From Gemmatimonadaceae bacterium (lineage in GTDB: Bacteria; Gemmatimonadota; Gemmatimonadetes; Gemmatimonadales; Gemmatimonadaceae), in the NCBI GenBank assembly GCA_016720905.1, contig JADKJT010000003.1:1-64000 (forward strand): DNA of 64,000 nucleotides, in the 5' to 3' direction. The position numbers were made by a program, and so were the translations under genes. Below the pieces are notes generated by a model. It saw only the letters and a program-made list of their open reading frames with translations, was not told the DNA's origin and ran no database searches. Shown piece after piece: positions 26,049 through 35,376 of this stretch (position 1 is its first letter; each line of letters opens with the position of its first letter).

Positions 26049-26705
26049 TCAGCCGGCGCGATCGAACCCCGTCACGATGCCCGGCAATTCCCCCATACGG
26101 GTCATCCAATACGTGGGGTTCGCGACGGCCAATTCTGCTCGGGTGAAAGGACCCCACTGGGCCGCCGCGGTACGAACTCCTGCGGCGAGCCCCGCTCCCA
26201 TGTCGTGAGGCGAGTCACCGACAAAGATGGCCCGGTCCGCAGACGTGCCCAGTCGTTCGAGCGCGAGGAATACCGGCTCGGGCATCGGCTTATGGCGCGA
26301 GGTCTCCTCGAACGTGACAATGGCGTCGAAGGCATCGGCAATCCCCACGTGCCGTAGCGAACGATTGGTCATGCCCCGGCCCTTGCTGGTGACAATGGCC
26401 GTCACGTGCCCCGCGTGCCGCGCCCAGGCCAAAGTCTCCGCCACATCCGGAAAGAGTGACGTCATGCGTTCGAGATGCAGGTCCTGATAGGCCCGATACT
26501 GCTCAACCAATGCCTCGACGTCGCCGGGCCCATCGCTCCATTCCGCCAGCTGTGTGCGCAGGGGCGTGCCAATGCCCGCGGTCCACTGGGCCCGTGACGG
26601 GCGCCGCTCGCGGTTGGCAAAGGCCGCCTCCATGCACTCCAGCAGCAAGCCGATGGAGTCGATAAGGGTGCCGTCGAGATCGAACAGCAGGGCAAGTCGG
26701 GTCAT
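26049..26705 (-). CDS. HAD-family phosphatase, phosphoglycolate-phosphatase-like
   Basis: A 218-residue haloacid-dehalogenase phosphatase. Motif I is FDLDGTLIDS (residues 8-17), motif II contains IVTSKGRG, motif III HKPMPEP, and motif IV VGDSPHDMGAG. The alpha-helical cap between motifs I and II marks the Gph/PpaX type; the substrate is unassigned. Unusually, its ATG overlaps the stop of the helicase gene upstream (ATGA at 26702-26705). It is therefore the third gene of a methyltransferase-helicase-HAD unit rather than a free-standing housekeeping gene. Confidence 0.88.
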   Translation of the reverse strand: MTRLALLFDLDGTLIDSIGLLLECMEAAFANRERRPSRAQWTAGIGTPLRTQLAEWSDGPGDVEALVEQYRAYQDLHLERMTSLFPDVAETLAWARHAGHVTAIVTSKGRGMTNRSLRHVGIADAFDAIVTFEETSRHKPMPEPVFLALERLGTSADRAIFVGDSPHDMGAGLAAGVRTAAAQWGPFTRAELAVANPTYWMTRMGELPGIVTGFDRAG

Positions 26706-29053
26706 CGCGGAAAGCTAGCGATGCGGGAATGATTGATCAGGAACACGGCCACAATGTGATTGGCGGCTCGCTCCATGATTTGTGGGGCCGGGCCATCGGG
26801 CGCGGCCAGGTTCGTCGCCGCCGACAGGGCTGTCCACGATGGCCAGCGCGACAGCCAGCACTCGAGCGGTTCTTCCTCGCGTCCACGTAGCCACTCGTCG
26901 AGGGCCTGCTCGGCCGCTACACCGCGAACCTGTGCGACCATTCGCAGCGCCTGCCGAAGGGATTCCCGCAACGCGACGCGTCGCACAGGCGAGAGCGGAG
27001 CAACGGCCCGGGACAGTGCCGCATACGCACGACGATGGGTGCTTGATATGGCCAGCGTCGACTGACCTAGATCAGTCGCCACGGTGCGACGCGTACACCA
27101 TCTCAGTAACGCGCGTTGAGCACGGTGCCATGTATCGACCGGCACGGGGTCACCCGGATCACTCTGATTATCCGCCCTGGCGCCTTGCAGTAGCGCCAGG
27201 GCGCGTCGCGGCGAGGTGGACAATCTCCAGCTCCCGCTGCCGTCCACCGTTGACCTTCGCCAACCCGCGACGAGGGCGACGGATCCCGTGGCGAGGGCCA
27301 CGACCGCGACGAAGCCCGTGCGCGGCCCGGTGACGGTACTGACGCGCGGTCGCGAACCTGCGGGCACGCAGTCCGATGGACGGTCGTCGCGCAGCCAGGA
27401 CTGCAACAACTCCCGCAGTTGGGTCGCGGCATCCGCAGCGCTCCCCCGCCCGGTGCCACTCGATTCATTGCGACGCTCGTCCGGTCTCCCGCCGACCAAT
27501 CGTGTCTCCCACTGGGCTTTGCGCGCCAAACGCTCGAACAATCGAAGCGCCGCCTCTGCACCGGGTGGTGGATTGATGCGGTATACGGCAATGTCACTAT
27601 GCGGCGATCCTACGCGCGCGCAGCGGCCCACCCGTTGGTGGCGCAATGCGTCTGTCCACGGCAAGTCCAGGTGCACCACAACGCCGGCGTCCTGAAGATT
27701 GACGCCTTCGGCCAGCAGATCGGTGGTGAGCAGCAAGTGAATGCGACGATGTGCCGGCGGTGGGGGGCGACCCTGCGCCACCGGTGCAAAGTGCGCCAGT
27801 GCCTCCTGTCGGGAGATTGCGCCGCTGGCGATAACGGCGCGTTGACCGGTCAGCATGCCGACGCCGGCGATGTCGGCGAGTGCCCGGCCAACGGCACGAA
27901 CGGTGGCGGCAAACTGTGAGAAGGCCACCACGGGTACGTTTGGGTGTGCGCGCATGATGGTCCGCATGGCGTCCACGCGGGCGGCGTCGCTGTGTGCAAC
28001 GCGCATCTGCTCGTGCAGCAGGCCTCGCACGGCGTCGAGGTGCGCGGACAGGATATCCAACAACGGTCCCGTGGCCGGCGCATGGTTGGCCAGCAGCTCT
28101 GGAAACGCCAACTGCACTTCATGCTCGCCGACCAGCCAACTGCGCAATTCGGCGCTGGTTGGATGGCGACCATGCTCCAATGCATGCCGCAGGGCTTCGC
28201 CACGCAGGAGTCGCTTTCGAAGCGCCTGCGTGAGCGCCGCGTCGCTGGAACACCAGGCTCGCAGGAGGCCGAGCCGAATCAGGGCGCCCGCGATGGCCCC
28301 GTCGTGCGCCGGCAGTGGTGCCGGCAGCGCCAGGATGGCGTCGAGCACGGCGGGATCGTGCGGCATGGCCATCGGGGGGTGTTCAACAATGCGGGGGCGT
28401 CCGATTCGATGTGTACGGCGCACGACGACCCGCGCCAGCAACCCATCCCGCAGGCGCGCTGCCGGCGTTCCCAGCGCCAACGCCAGCAGGGCGCCAAGAT
28501 CGCGCGGTGAGTTGTGGATCGGCGTCGCTGACAGGAGCAACAGATCGCTGCCGGCGAGGACCTGACTGATGGCGCGATAACGACGAGTGGTTGGCGTCCG
28601 CAGGTGATGCGCCTCGTCAACGATGACCAGCGTTCCCGGTTGGCACACGTTGGCGGGCGGATGTGCCGAAGAGTAGCAATGCAGCGACTCCAGTTGTGCG
28701 TGGGAGCACTGCGCGCGGGTTAGCGCCGAGCGCCACATGGGTAGCAAGGCGGCCGGCACGATGATGCGAACCTGCCGGTAGTCGCGCGCGACCGCCAATG
28801 CCACGTACGTCTTTCCAAGACCCACATCATCAGCAAGCAGTGCCACGCGGTGTTCACGCAGTATGGCGTGCAGGCGGCTGGCGGCGTCGAGTTGATGCGG
28901 GAGGAGTGTCAGCGCGCCCAATGCGGCGCTGGTGCATGGCGGTGCCGCCTGGGAATGGTCCGCCGCCATCATGGCGTGCGCCATGGTGGCGCGCACAGTG
29001 GATGCTGATGAAGGGACAAAGTCCGCAGTTGCGGGCGAGCGACGTCTGATCAT
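26702..29053 (-). CDS. SNF2/DEAH-type helicase, partner of the adenine methyltransferase
   Basis: A 783-residue superfamily 2 ATPase. Motif I is DDVGLGKT (about residues 75-82), motif II DEAHH (146-150), motif III LLSATPIHN (about 173-181), motif V LLAEGVNLQ (about 446-454) and motif VI QRVGRCARVG (about 473-482). The GLGKT loop and ATPIHNSPRDLGALL resemble SNF2/RapA-like and DISARM DrmD-like helicases. The 290-residue C-terminal part is helical with no recognised nuclease. The ATG at 29053 overlaps the methyltransferase stop (ATGA). It probably remodels or translocates on DNA together with the methyltransferase. The long frame upstream to 29494 is shadow. Confidence 0.85.
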   Translation of the reverse strand: MIRRRSPATADFVPSSASTVRATMAHAMMAADHSQAAPPCTSAALGALTLLPHQLDAASRLHAILREHRVALLADDVGLGKTYVALAVARDYRQVRIIVPAALLPMWRSALTRAQCSHAQLESLHCYSSAHPPANVCQPGTLVIVDEAHHLRTPTTRRYRAISQVLAGSDLLLLSATPIHNSPRDLGALLALALGTPAARLRDGLLARVVVRRTHRIGRPRIVEHPPMAMPHDPAVLDAILALPAPLPAHDGAIAGALIRLGLLRAWCSSDAALTQALRKRLLRGEALRHALEHGRHPTSAELRSWLVGEHEVQLAFPELLANHAPATGPLLDILSAHLDAVRGLLHEQMRVAHSDAARVDAMRTIMRAHPNVPVVAFSQFAATVRAVGRALADIAGVGMLTGQRAVIASGAISRQEALAHFAPVAQGRPPPPAHRRIHLLLTTDLLAEGVNLQDAGVVVHLDLPWTDALRHQRVGRCARVGSPHSDIAVYRINPPPGAEAALRLFERLARKAQWETRLVGGRPDERRNESSGTGRGSAADAATQLRELLQSWLRDDRPSDCVPAGSRPRVSTVTGPRTGFVAVVALATGSVALVAGWRRSTVDGSGSWRLSTSPRRALALLQGARADNQSDPGDPVPVDTWHRAQRALLRWCTRRTVATDLGQSTLAISSTHRRAYAALSRAVAPLSPVRRVALRESLRQALRMVAQVRGVAAEQALDEWLRGREEEPLECWLSRWPSWTALSAATNLAAPDGPAPQIMERAANHIVAVFLINHSRIASFPR

Positions 29054-32000
29054 GGGAGAGCCCACCGCATGAGTGGTTCGAGGTGGCGCAGTGGAATGCC
29101 ATAGGCGGCCGCGATGGCGGATTCGTACTGGTCCACAGCAATCGATTCGCCGGCGGCGCGTCGTCGGCCAAGGTCGGCCAGCGGGTATCGGGCCGTCGTC
29201 CAGTTTGTAGGAACGGGAAGCGTGGCAACGGTCCATCCCATGAACCGGCGAAAGCCCCCGCGTGCGGGCTCGGCGAGTGTCTCGAACCATCCAGCGGCCA
29301 CGGTCGAGCCCAGCAACGACTCGATGGCATAGGCATCGTCCATCGAACTGGTGCGCATGACGTAGCAGGTATTGAGCGGCACAGTGGGATCGCCGGCGTG
29401 CAGCACCCGCGGGCGCAGTCGCTTGCCGATGTCGGCCCACACGACTCGCGGGGACTCGTGTCGCGCGGCCTCGGTGCGAAAGAGGGTCCACCACGGGTGG
29501 CGCGCGCGCGCATCCCGTCGGCGTTCAAGCCGAGGGCGCCAGTGTGCCAGCCAACGCGCCGCGGCGGGCGGTAAGGCGCGCAGTGGCGCCCCGTCGATTC
29601 CATGCGTCCAGAGGATGCGCAATTCGCCATCGACGCCTGGCGTCGGCGCCGTGAGGCGCTGCACGCCGTCGCCGCGCAAGACCGGCCGCAACATCTGTCG
29701 CTCGATGTGCGCGCATCGTCCGTCCGCCACCACCGAAGCCGTTTCGTCGTCGTGTTCAATGGCGTGAACCAGGAACGCCGCATTGCAGCCACATTTGACA
29801 CCCAGTATCGGGCGTCCGAGCGAGGAATCACCGAGGGCCGGTCCGGCCAACCGCAGACGCTCGAAGGCGGAGCGTACGGCGTCGGGAAGCAGCAACCATG
29901 GGGCCGCGGGATCGCCGGCGAACGACAGGTGGCGCGGATCCACCGTGAAGGCCGAGTGCTCGGAGCGATGCGCCAGTGTGACGCGGATGGGGCGTCGGGA
30001 TGGGGGCGGCTCCGTACGGCGTTCCGCGACAACGAGTGACGGGTACACGGCGGCGTCGAAGACGGCCGGCGATTGGCTCCAGTCGTGCACGGCGCGCACG
30101 TCGACCTGGTTGTGCATCCATGCACGAATGCCGCCGCCGGCGAGTGCGCGCCAGAGTTTTGCAGGGACCAGCAACGCTGACATGCCGCCGGGTGCCAGCA
30201 GTTGAACGCTGCGTTCCACGAACGCGGTGGCCAGGTCGGCCTGTGCGGCAAATCCGACGCCGGCACCGGCCCGTGTTGCGCCGATCCGCCAGGCGGCGTG
30301 GCGCATGGAGTGAAACTCGCGACGCAGTCGCACCCGGTCGGCGTGCGGCACGGCGTGCGGGCGAACCCACGGCGGATTGCCAATGACCAGCGAGAAACCG
30401 CCGGCAGCGGCGACGTCTGCGAAGTGCGCCGCGAAACGAAAGGGTAGGGCCCCGCCCAGTTCGAGCCTCTTTCGTTGCCCTTCGAGTTCCCGGGTCCGCT
30501 GACGCAGGTGGTCAAGCCGCTGGCGGTCAAGTGGCGTGCGGGACGGTCGGTCACCGAACAGATCGCGCGCCCGGAGGCGATCGAGCAAGGCGCGCCGTTC
30601 GTACCGTGCGCCGTCGATCATGCGTTGCTGTTCGGTCACGGCACGGTGGCGCTCTTCGCGGTCGAGCGCGTCTGCCAGCGTGCGTTTGCGACTGCCGCTG
30701 GCGCGGGTGTATCGGTCGCGCAGCGTGGTCAGTCGTTTCGCGGATGGCGGCGCGTAGCGGAAGTCGCCGCCCGCGAGTGTGTCGCCGACGCGAATGTGAT
30801 GGTCGAGGTTGGGCAGCGTCGGGATGTGACTGATGCGGGTCTCGGGGCACTCGATGACAATGGAGAGCCACAGGCGGAGCTCGCACAGCCATACGGCCAG
30901 CGGGTTGCGATCAACGCCAAAGATCTTGCGGGTCAGCACGGCGCGTCGAACGACGTGGGTGGGCCGATCATCGCCGGCCCGCGCCTCGAGTGTGGCCAGA
31001 CACTCCAGGGCGCGCACCAGGAACGCACCGGAGCCGCACGCGGGATCGAGTACGCGAAGGGACTCCAACGCGGTGCGCGCGCGCGCCGTCAGGTGCAACG
31101 GCGCGCTGTCGTGCACCAGCTGATCGGCCGGCACGTCGGGTAGTACAGCGTGCAGCGCGTCGCGCACCACCGTGTCGACCAGTTCCGGTGGCGTGTAATA
31201 GGTTCCCGACTGGTGCCGCTCTTCAACCGCCATGAGCGATTCGAACGCGCGCCCCAGCATCTCCGGATCGATGGCCGCTTCCGACCAGCGTGTCGAGTCT
31301 TCCTGCGCGGTGAAACGGTATCGGTCGAGCAAATCGCCCAACAGTGACGCGAGCGTGTCGTCGTGGAATCGCAGCGCGCGCCGTCGCCGTTCCAACGGCG
31401 TGGGGGAAAAGAGGCCGCCATTGAGAAATGGCACGGCGCCGAAGTCGCGCGCGGCGGCGGCGCGTTGTGCCACCGGGGTGTTGAGCGTGCCGAAGAACAG
31501 CGGGCGGAGCAGTCGCTCGTGCAGACGTCCCCCGCGTTCGAGGCATGCGGTGACCCGATGCAGCAGAAACTGGCGATCGTGGTTGAGCCAGGCTTTCGCC
31601 TCGAGGAATGCGAGAAACAGGCAGCGCGATGCACAGAGGAGCGCCAGTTCCCGACGTTCTCCCGGCGAGGCGGGTCCTGAACTGGTTTCGGCCAACTGCC
31701 CCACCGTGTGATCGAGCGCCCGATAAAATCGCGTGGACAGTGCGTCGCGTCCCAGAATGTCGCCGAAGCGCGCGTGGCGCAGCGTGGGGTCCGGCTCAGT
31801 GATGGCTGCCAGTGAACGCAGCGTGTCGGCGTCGGAGTCGACCACCCGTCGACGATCAACGCAGAGTGCGGCGATGCGTGGGCCACGGGAATCCGGGAAC
31901 ACCGCAGCGATGGTGATGGTCTGAGCGGCCGCGTCGAGGGTGACCACGCACCAGCTTCGGCCGGGTGCCCGCTGGGCCGCCGCCACGCACAACCGGCGGG

Positions 32001-32250
32001 TGAGTTCGCGGGTGTCGGTGGTGGCGGCCGAGCCCAGATGCGGCACGAGGGCTGCGCTCAGGCAGCGCAGTCCGCCAGCACCGTGCGCGAGATGCGCGTC
32101 GCTCACCAGGGACTCAATACCCAGATCGCGTCGGGAATCGATGGTCAGGCGACGCACCGAGTGGAAGCCCAGCAGGCGCACAATAGCGCGGAGGGCGGTC
32201 AGCGTATCGGCCTGGGCGAGCAGGCTGGCGGCAGCGTGGAGAGTAAGCAC
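29050..32250 (-). CDS. Large Eco57I/PglX-like N6-adenine DNA methyltransferase
   Basis: A 1066-residue protein. Residues 170-290 contain the family's FLAFLEAKAWLNHDRQFLL and FGAVPFLNGGLFSPTPLE. SGTYYTPPELVD (348-359) precedes SAM motif I, LDPACGSGAF (401-410). The catalytic NPPW is at residues 625-628, after a charged, probably coiled-coil insert (505-600). The last 300 residues look like a target-recognition domain. This layout is that of Eco57I, type ISP and BREX PglX enzymes. I see no PD-(D/E)XK nuclease motif in the first 150 residues. It is the first gene of an overlapping trio with a helicase and a HAD phosphatase. Confidence 0.88.
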   Translation of the reverse strand: MLTLHAAASLLAQADTLTALRAIVRLLGFHSVRRLTIDSRRDLGIESLVSDAHLAHGAGGLRCLSAALVPHLGSAATTDTRELTRRLCVAAAQRAPGRSWCVVTLDAAAQTITIAAVFPDSRGPRIAALCVDRRRVVDSDADTLRSLAAITEPDPTLRHARFGDILGRDALSTRFYRALDHTVGQLAETSSGPASPGERRELALLCASRCLFLAFLEAKAWLNHDRQFLLHRVTACLERGGRLHERLLRPLFFGTLNTPVAQRAAAARDFGAVPFLNGGLFSPTPLERRRRALRFHDDTLASLLGDLLDRYRFTAQEDSTRWSEAAIDPEMLGRAFESLMAVEERHQSGTYYTPPELVDTVVRDALHAVLPDVPADQLVHDSAPLHLTARARTALESLRVLDPACGSGAFLVRALECLATLEARAGDDRPTHVVRRAVLTRKIFGVDRNPLAVWLCELRLWLSIVIECPETRISHIPTLPNLDHHIRVGDTLAGGDFRYAPPSAKRLTTLRDRYTRASGSRKRTLADALDREERHRAVTEQQRMIDGARYERRALLDRLRARDLFGDRPSRTPLDRQRLDHLRQRTRELEGQRKRLELGGALPFRFAAHFADVAAAGGFSLVIGNPPWVRPHAVPHADRVRLRREFHSMRHAAWRIGATRAGAGVGFAAQADLATAFVERSVQLLAPGGMSALLVPAKLWRALAGGGIRAWMHNQVDVRAVHDWSQSPAVFDAAVYPSLVVAERRTEPPPSRRPIRVTLAHRSEHSAFTVDPRHLSFAGDPAAPWLLLPDAVRSAFERLRLAGPALGDSSLGRPILGVKCGCNAAFLVHAIEHDDETASVVADGRCAHIERQMLRPVLRGDGVQRLTAPTPGVDGELRILWTHGIDGAPLRALPPAAARWLAHWRPRLERRRDARARHPWWTLFRTEAARHESPRVVWADIGKRLRPRVLHAGDPTVPLNTCYVMRTSSMDDAYAIESLLGSTVAAGWFETLAEPARGGFRRFMGWTVATLPVPTNWTTARYPLADLGRRRAAGESIAVDQYESAIAAAYGIPLRHLEPLMRWALP

Positions 32251-32558
32251 GACGGCAGCATACGGTCGGTGGTGCGAAAGACTGTCACCGCTCCATTGCA
32301 GCGGGGATCAACCCGACGCACGGCGTTGATCAGGCGGCGCGACGCGAACGGGGTCTACCGGGAGCGGGGCGTGGCGAGGGGCCGAAAGGATGAGCGACGG
32401 AACCTCAGGCGACATCGGTCGTCGCCTTCAGTATCTTTGTACGTGCCGGTACGATGTCGACGCTCACGCGGGCCAGTGCCGGTTGGATGCAGTCGCGGGC
32501 GCCGTCATAAGCGTGGCGCGCAATTGGACTGAACCTTTCGAGCGATCTCGGGCGAACC
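32251..32558. other. Intergenic region between the methyltransferase and dat genes
   Basis: About 300 bases between divergent genes. It should hold the promoters for both. I see no clear -35/-10 pair, palindrome or coding sequence. A short frame (32390-32623, plus) overlaps dat out of frame and looks spurious. Confidence 0.4.
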
Positions 32559-33410
32559 ATGGCGATATGCTGGTTGAATGGGCGATTCGTGCCCGAAGAA
32601 CAGGCGCAGGTCTCGATCTTTGATCGCGGACTGCTATTCGGTGACGGGGTGTACGAAGTGGCGGCGGTGTGCAATGGCCGTCTGCTTGACGCCGACCGGC
32701 ATCTCGTGCGGCTCGAGCGGTCGCTGGCGGAGATCGAAATGCCCTCGCCGCAATCGCGCGAGGCGTGGATGGCGCTGATGCAATCGCTCGTCGAGCAGAA
32801 CGGCATCGACGAAGGGCTGGTGTACCTGCAGGTGACACGCGGCGTCGCCGAACGTGACTTTGCGTTTCCGGCGGTTGTGACCCCCACCTGCTTTGCCTAC
32901 GCGCGCAAGAAACGTTTGACGCAAGATCCCAACGCCGGAGGCATTGTGCTCCACGCGGTGCCGGATATCCGTTGGGCGCGTCGTGACATCAAGAGCACGG
33001 CCATGCTGGCGCAAGTGCTGGCAAAGCAGGCCGCGAAAGCGGCTGGCGCGTATGAAGCGGTGATGCATGAGCGCGGCATGATCACCGAAGGCGGCTCAAG
33101 CACTCTTTGGATTGTGCAACACGGCACCGTGCTGACGCGGCCACTGTCACACGCCATTCTGGCCGGCATCACCCGCGACGTCACCCTCGAGCTGGCCGCC
33201 CGGGAGGGGATCCCGGTGCTCGAGCGTGCGTTTGCACTGGAGGATGCACGAGAGGCCGATGAGTGCTTCATCACGAGCGCGACCAGTTTCGTGCTGCCGG
33301 TCGTGCGGATCGACGACGCCGTGATCGGATCCGGCGCACCGGGTCCTGTCAGCATGCGGTTGCGCGAGGCCTACCTGGCGCGCGCCGCCACCCTGACCCT
33401 GCACCGCTGA
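32559..33410 (+). CDS. dat: D-amino-acid aminotransferase, class IV PLP enzyme
   Basis: A 283-residue fold-type IV aminotransferase. Signatures are FDRGLLFGDGVYEV (residues 22-35), the catalytic lysine in RRDIKSTAML, and EGGSSTLWIV near residue 172, all typical of D-alanine aminotransferases that interconvert D-amino acids and 2-oxo acids. Branched-chain aminotransferases of the same fold are the alternative. The LD-carboxypeptidase gene 6 bases downstream, which releases D-alanine from peptidoglycan peptides, supports a D-alanine role. Confidence 0.87.
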   Translation: MAICWLNGRFVPEEQAQVSIFDRGLLFGDGVYEVAAVCNGRLLDADRHLVRLERSLAEIEMPSPQSREAWMALMQSLVEQNGIDEGLVYLQVTRGVAERDFAFPAVVTPTCFAYARKKRLTQDPNAGGIVLHAVPDIRWARRDIKSTAMLAQVLAKQAAKAAGAYEAVMHERGMITEGGSSTLWIVQHGTVLTRPLSHAILAGITRDVTLELAAREGIPVLERAFALEDAREADECFITSATSFVLPVVRIDDAVIGSGAPGPVSMRLREAYLARAATLTLHR

Positions 33411-33416
33411 CGCCGC

Positions 33417-34346
33417 ATGACGCCTATCACACCGCGGTCTCTCGTTGCGCCGCCACGTCTGGGCGTGGGCGCGCGCGTTGCGCTGGTGTCGCCGTCGGGG
33501 CCGTTGCGGGATGTCACCGAACTGGTGCGGGCCGAGGGCCACGCACGCCTCTTGGGGTGGGAAACGGTAGTTGGGCCGCACGCGATGGCCCGCGAAGGCT
33601 ACTTCGCGGGGCACGATGCCCAACGGCTGGCGGACTTGTCCGCCGCCATTGCCGACCCTTCCATTGACGGAATCTGGTGTCTGCGCGGCGGCTATGGTGC
33701 CGCGCGACTGTTGCCGGCGCTGGACATCGACGTCATTGCCGCGCGTCCGAAGGCGCTCATCGGTTTCTCGGACATCACCGCGTTGCACGCGATATGGCAG
33801 CAGGCCGGAGTGATGAGCTTCCACGGTCCCACGGCGCGTGGCGTGCTGTCTCCGTTCTCGCTGGATTCGTTCATGCGGGCGATGGTGCAGGGCGTGGACA
33901 GCGCGGGCGGATCGACCGGCGCGACGGTGATTCGCGACGGTGTGACCACCGGCAGGCTGGCTGGCGGCAATCTGGCGTTGGTGGCCTCTCTCTGCGGTAC
34001 GCCGTGGGCCATAGATTTCACCGATGCCATCGTGGTGCTGGAAGACATCAACGAAGCCACGTATCGCGTGGACCGCATGCTGACGCAGTTGCGGCAAGCG
34101 GGCGCCTTCAATCGCTGCGCCGGTCTGGCGTTCGGTCATTTCACCAACGCCGATTCCCCGAACGATGATGGGGCGCGACCATTGGACGACGTGATCCGCG
34201 AGTGCGCCGATGCCCTGGCGGTACCGGCGCTCCTGGGAATCCCGGTTGGACATATCGACGATCAATGGACGTTGCCATTGGGCGCGTTGGCGACCCTCGA
34301 CGCCACCAATCGCGCACTGCGCGTCCATCGCGCGGCAGCCAACTGA
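33417..34346 (+). CDS. ldcA: LD-carboxypeptidase, peptidase family S66
   Basis: A 309-residue cytoplasmic serine peptidase that removes the terminal D-alanine from recycled murein tetrapeptides. Visible motifs are RVALVSPSGPL, WCLRGGYGAARLLP, the nucleophile serine in LIGFSDITALH, FHGPTARG, GGNLALVASLCGTPW and the C-terminal catalytic histidine in GIPVGHIDDQWTLPLG. The length is normal for the family. It lies directly after dat, so the pair probably handles D-alanine from cell-wall turnover. Confidence 0.92.
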   Translation: MTPITPRSLVAPPRLGVGARVALVSPSGPLRDVTELVRAEGHARLLGWETVVGPHAMAREGYFAGHDAQRLADLSAAIADPSIDGIWCLRGGYGAARLLPALDIDVIAARPKALIGFSDITALHAIWQQAGVMSFHGPTARGVLSPFSLDSFMRAMVQGVDSAGGSTGATVIRDGVTTGRLAGGNLALVASLCGTPWAIDFTDAIVVLEDINEATYRVDRMLTQLRQAGAFNRCAGLAFGHFTNADSPNDDGARPLDDVIRECADALAVPALLGIPVGHIDDQWTLPLGALATLDATNRALRVHRAAAN

Positions 34347-34386
34347 CTGCGCGTCCCCTTCCTCGTTCTCACGAACACGGCCCACG

Positions 34387-34743
34387 ATGAAAACAGCACA
34401 GCAACTATTCGCCGAAGCCAAGGCGGTCATTACCGAAGTGACGGCCCGCGAAACTCAGGACCGGATGGCCCGCGGCGAGCCGATCGTCCTGATCGATATA
34501 CGCGAGCAGAATGAATGAAACCTCGGCCACGCGGCCGGCGCCCAGTACATCGGCCGTGGCGTGCTGGAGTCGCAGATCGAGTCCCGTGTACCGCGGGACG
34601 CGCCGATTGTGTTGTACTGCGCCAGTGGCAACCGGACGGCACTGGCGGCGCGCACTTTGGAGGAGATGGGCTATACGAACGTGGCCTCGATGGCCGGCGG
34701 ATTTCGCGATTGGGTCGCCACCGGTGGCGAGGTGGCTGACTGA
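34387..34743 (+). pseudogene. Rhodanese-like sulfurtransferase with in-frame stop
   Basis: The ATG at 34387 reads through VLIDIREQNE and then meets TGA at 34516, exactly where rhodanese proteins of this type usually have tryptophan (DxREx..EW..GH). The same frame continues with LGHAAGAQYIGRGVLE and the active-site loop LYCASGNRTALAARTL, ending at the TGA at 34741. A single TGG-to-TGA change would restore a 118-residue enzyme. It is either a true nonsense mutation or a sequence error; a recoded TGA seems unlikely. The intact catalytic cysteine suggests a recent event. Confidence 0.75.
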
Positions 34744-35327
34744 TCGACCACGCTGACGTCGCGCGGCTTGCCGTCCGACTTGCGGAGCACGCGCCCAGCG
34801 AGGCGTCGCCGTGGCCGGAGGCGCGTCTGGCTGCGGTGGTTGCCGTGTTGCGCGTGCGCGACGAACCCGAATTGCTGTTCATCAAGCGCGCCGAAGCCGA
34901 ACACGATCCGTGGAGCGGCCATGTGGCGTTCCCCGGTGGTCGACGCGAGCCCGCCGACGACTCGCTGCAGGTCACCGCGATTCGCGAAACGTGCGAGGAA
35001 CTCGCACTGAAACTGACGGCCGAGAGCATGCTGGGTCAGCTTGATGATCTGGCGCCGCGTTCGCACGCGCTTCCCCCCATCATCATCCGACCCTTCGTGG
35101 CGCTGGTGGCGTCGGATGTCTCGTTTGTTCTCAGTCGGGAAGTGGCGTCCGTGTTCTGGGTCCCGCTCTCCGCATTGCGGGCGGCCGAGGCGCAGATCGA
35201 GCATGCCGTCATGATCAACGGTGTGACGGCTCGGTTCCCGGCCTATGCCGTGCAGGGTCACGTCGTCTGGGGATTGACCGAGCGGATCGTTCGTCAACTC
35301 CTCTCGATGTTTGAAGTGCCAGCGTAG
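34740..35327 (+). CDS. Nudix hydrolase, CoA-pyrophosphatase-like
   Basis: A Nudix enzyme whose box reads GGRREPADD followed by SLQVTAIRETCEEL. It is preceded by LFIKRAEAEHDPWSGHVAFP, the arrangement of coenzyme A diphosphatases (YeaB/NudL type). Homology-like sequence (IDHADVARLAVRLAEHAP) extends upstream of the first GTG at 34836, back to about 34743. The frame opens just after a stop at 34737, so the start is probably the CTG at 34740 or another unusual codon. It overlaps the rhodanese stop. Confidence 0.75.
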   Translation: MIDHADVARLAVRLAEHAPSEASPWPEARLAAVVAVLRVRDEPELLFIKRAEAEHDPWSGHVAFPGGRREPADDSLQVTAIRETCEELALKLTAESMLGQLDDLAPRSHALPPIIIRPFVALVASDVSFVLSREVASVFWVPLSALRAAEAQIEHAVMINGVTARFPAYAVQGHVVWGLTERIVRQLLSMFEVPA

Positions 35328-35376
35328 TGCCACCTCTCACCACGTCGGACCTTGCGTCCGAGGAGCGGCCATCGTG

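Noticed and set aside
34516..34518. Selenocysteine or pyrrolysine recoding of the in-frame stop in the rhodanese
   Set aside because: The position is normally tryptophan, not cysteine, the catalytic Cys is intact downstream, and no recoding hairpin is evident.
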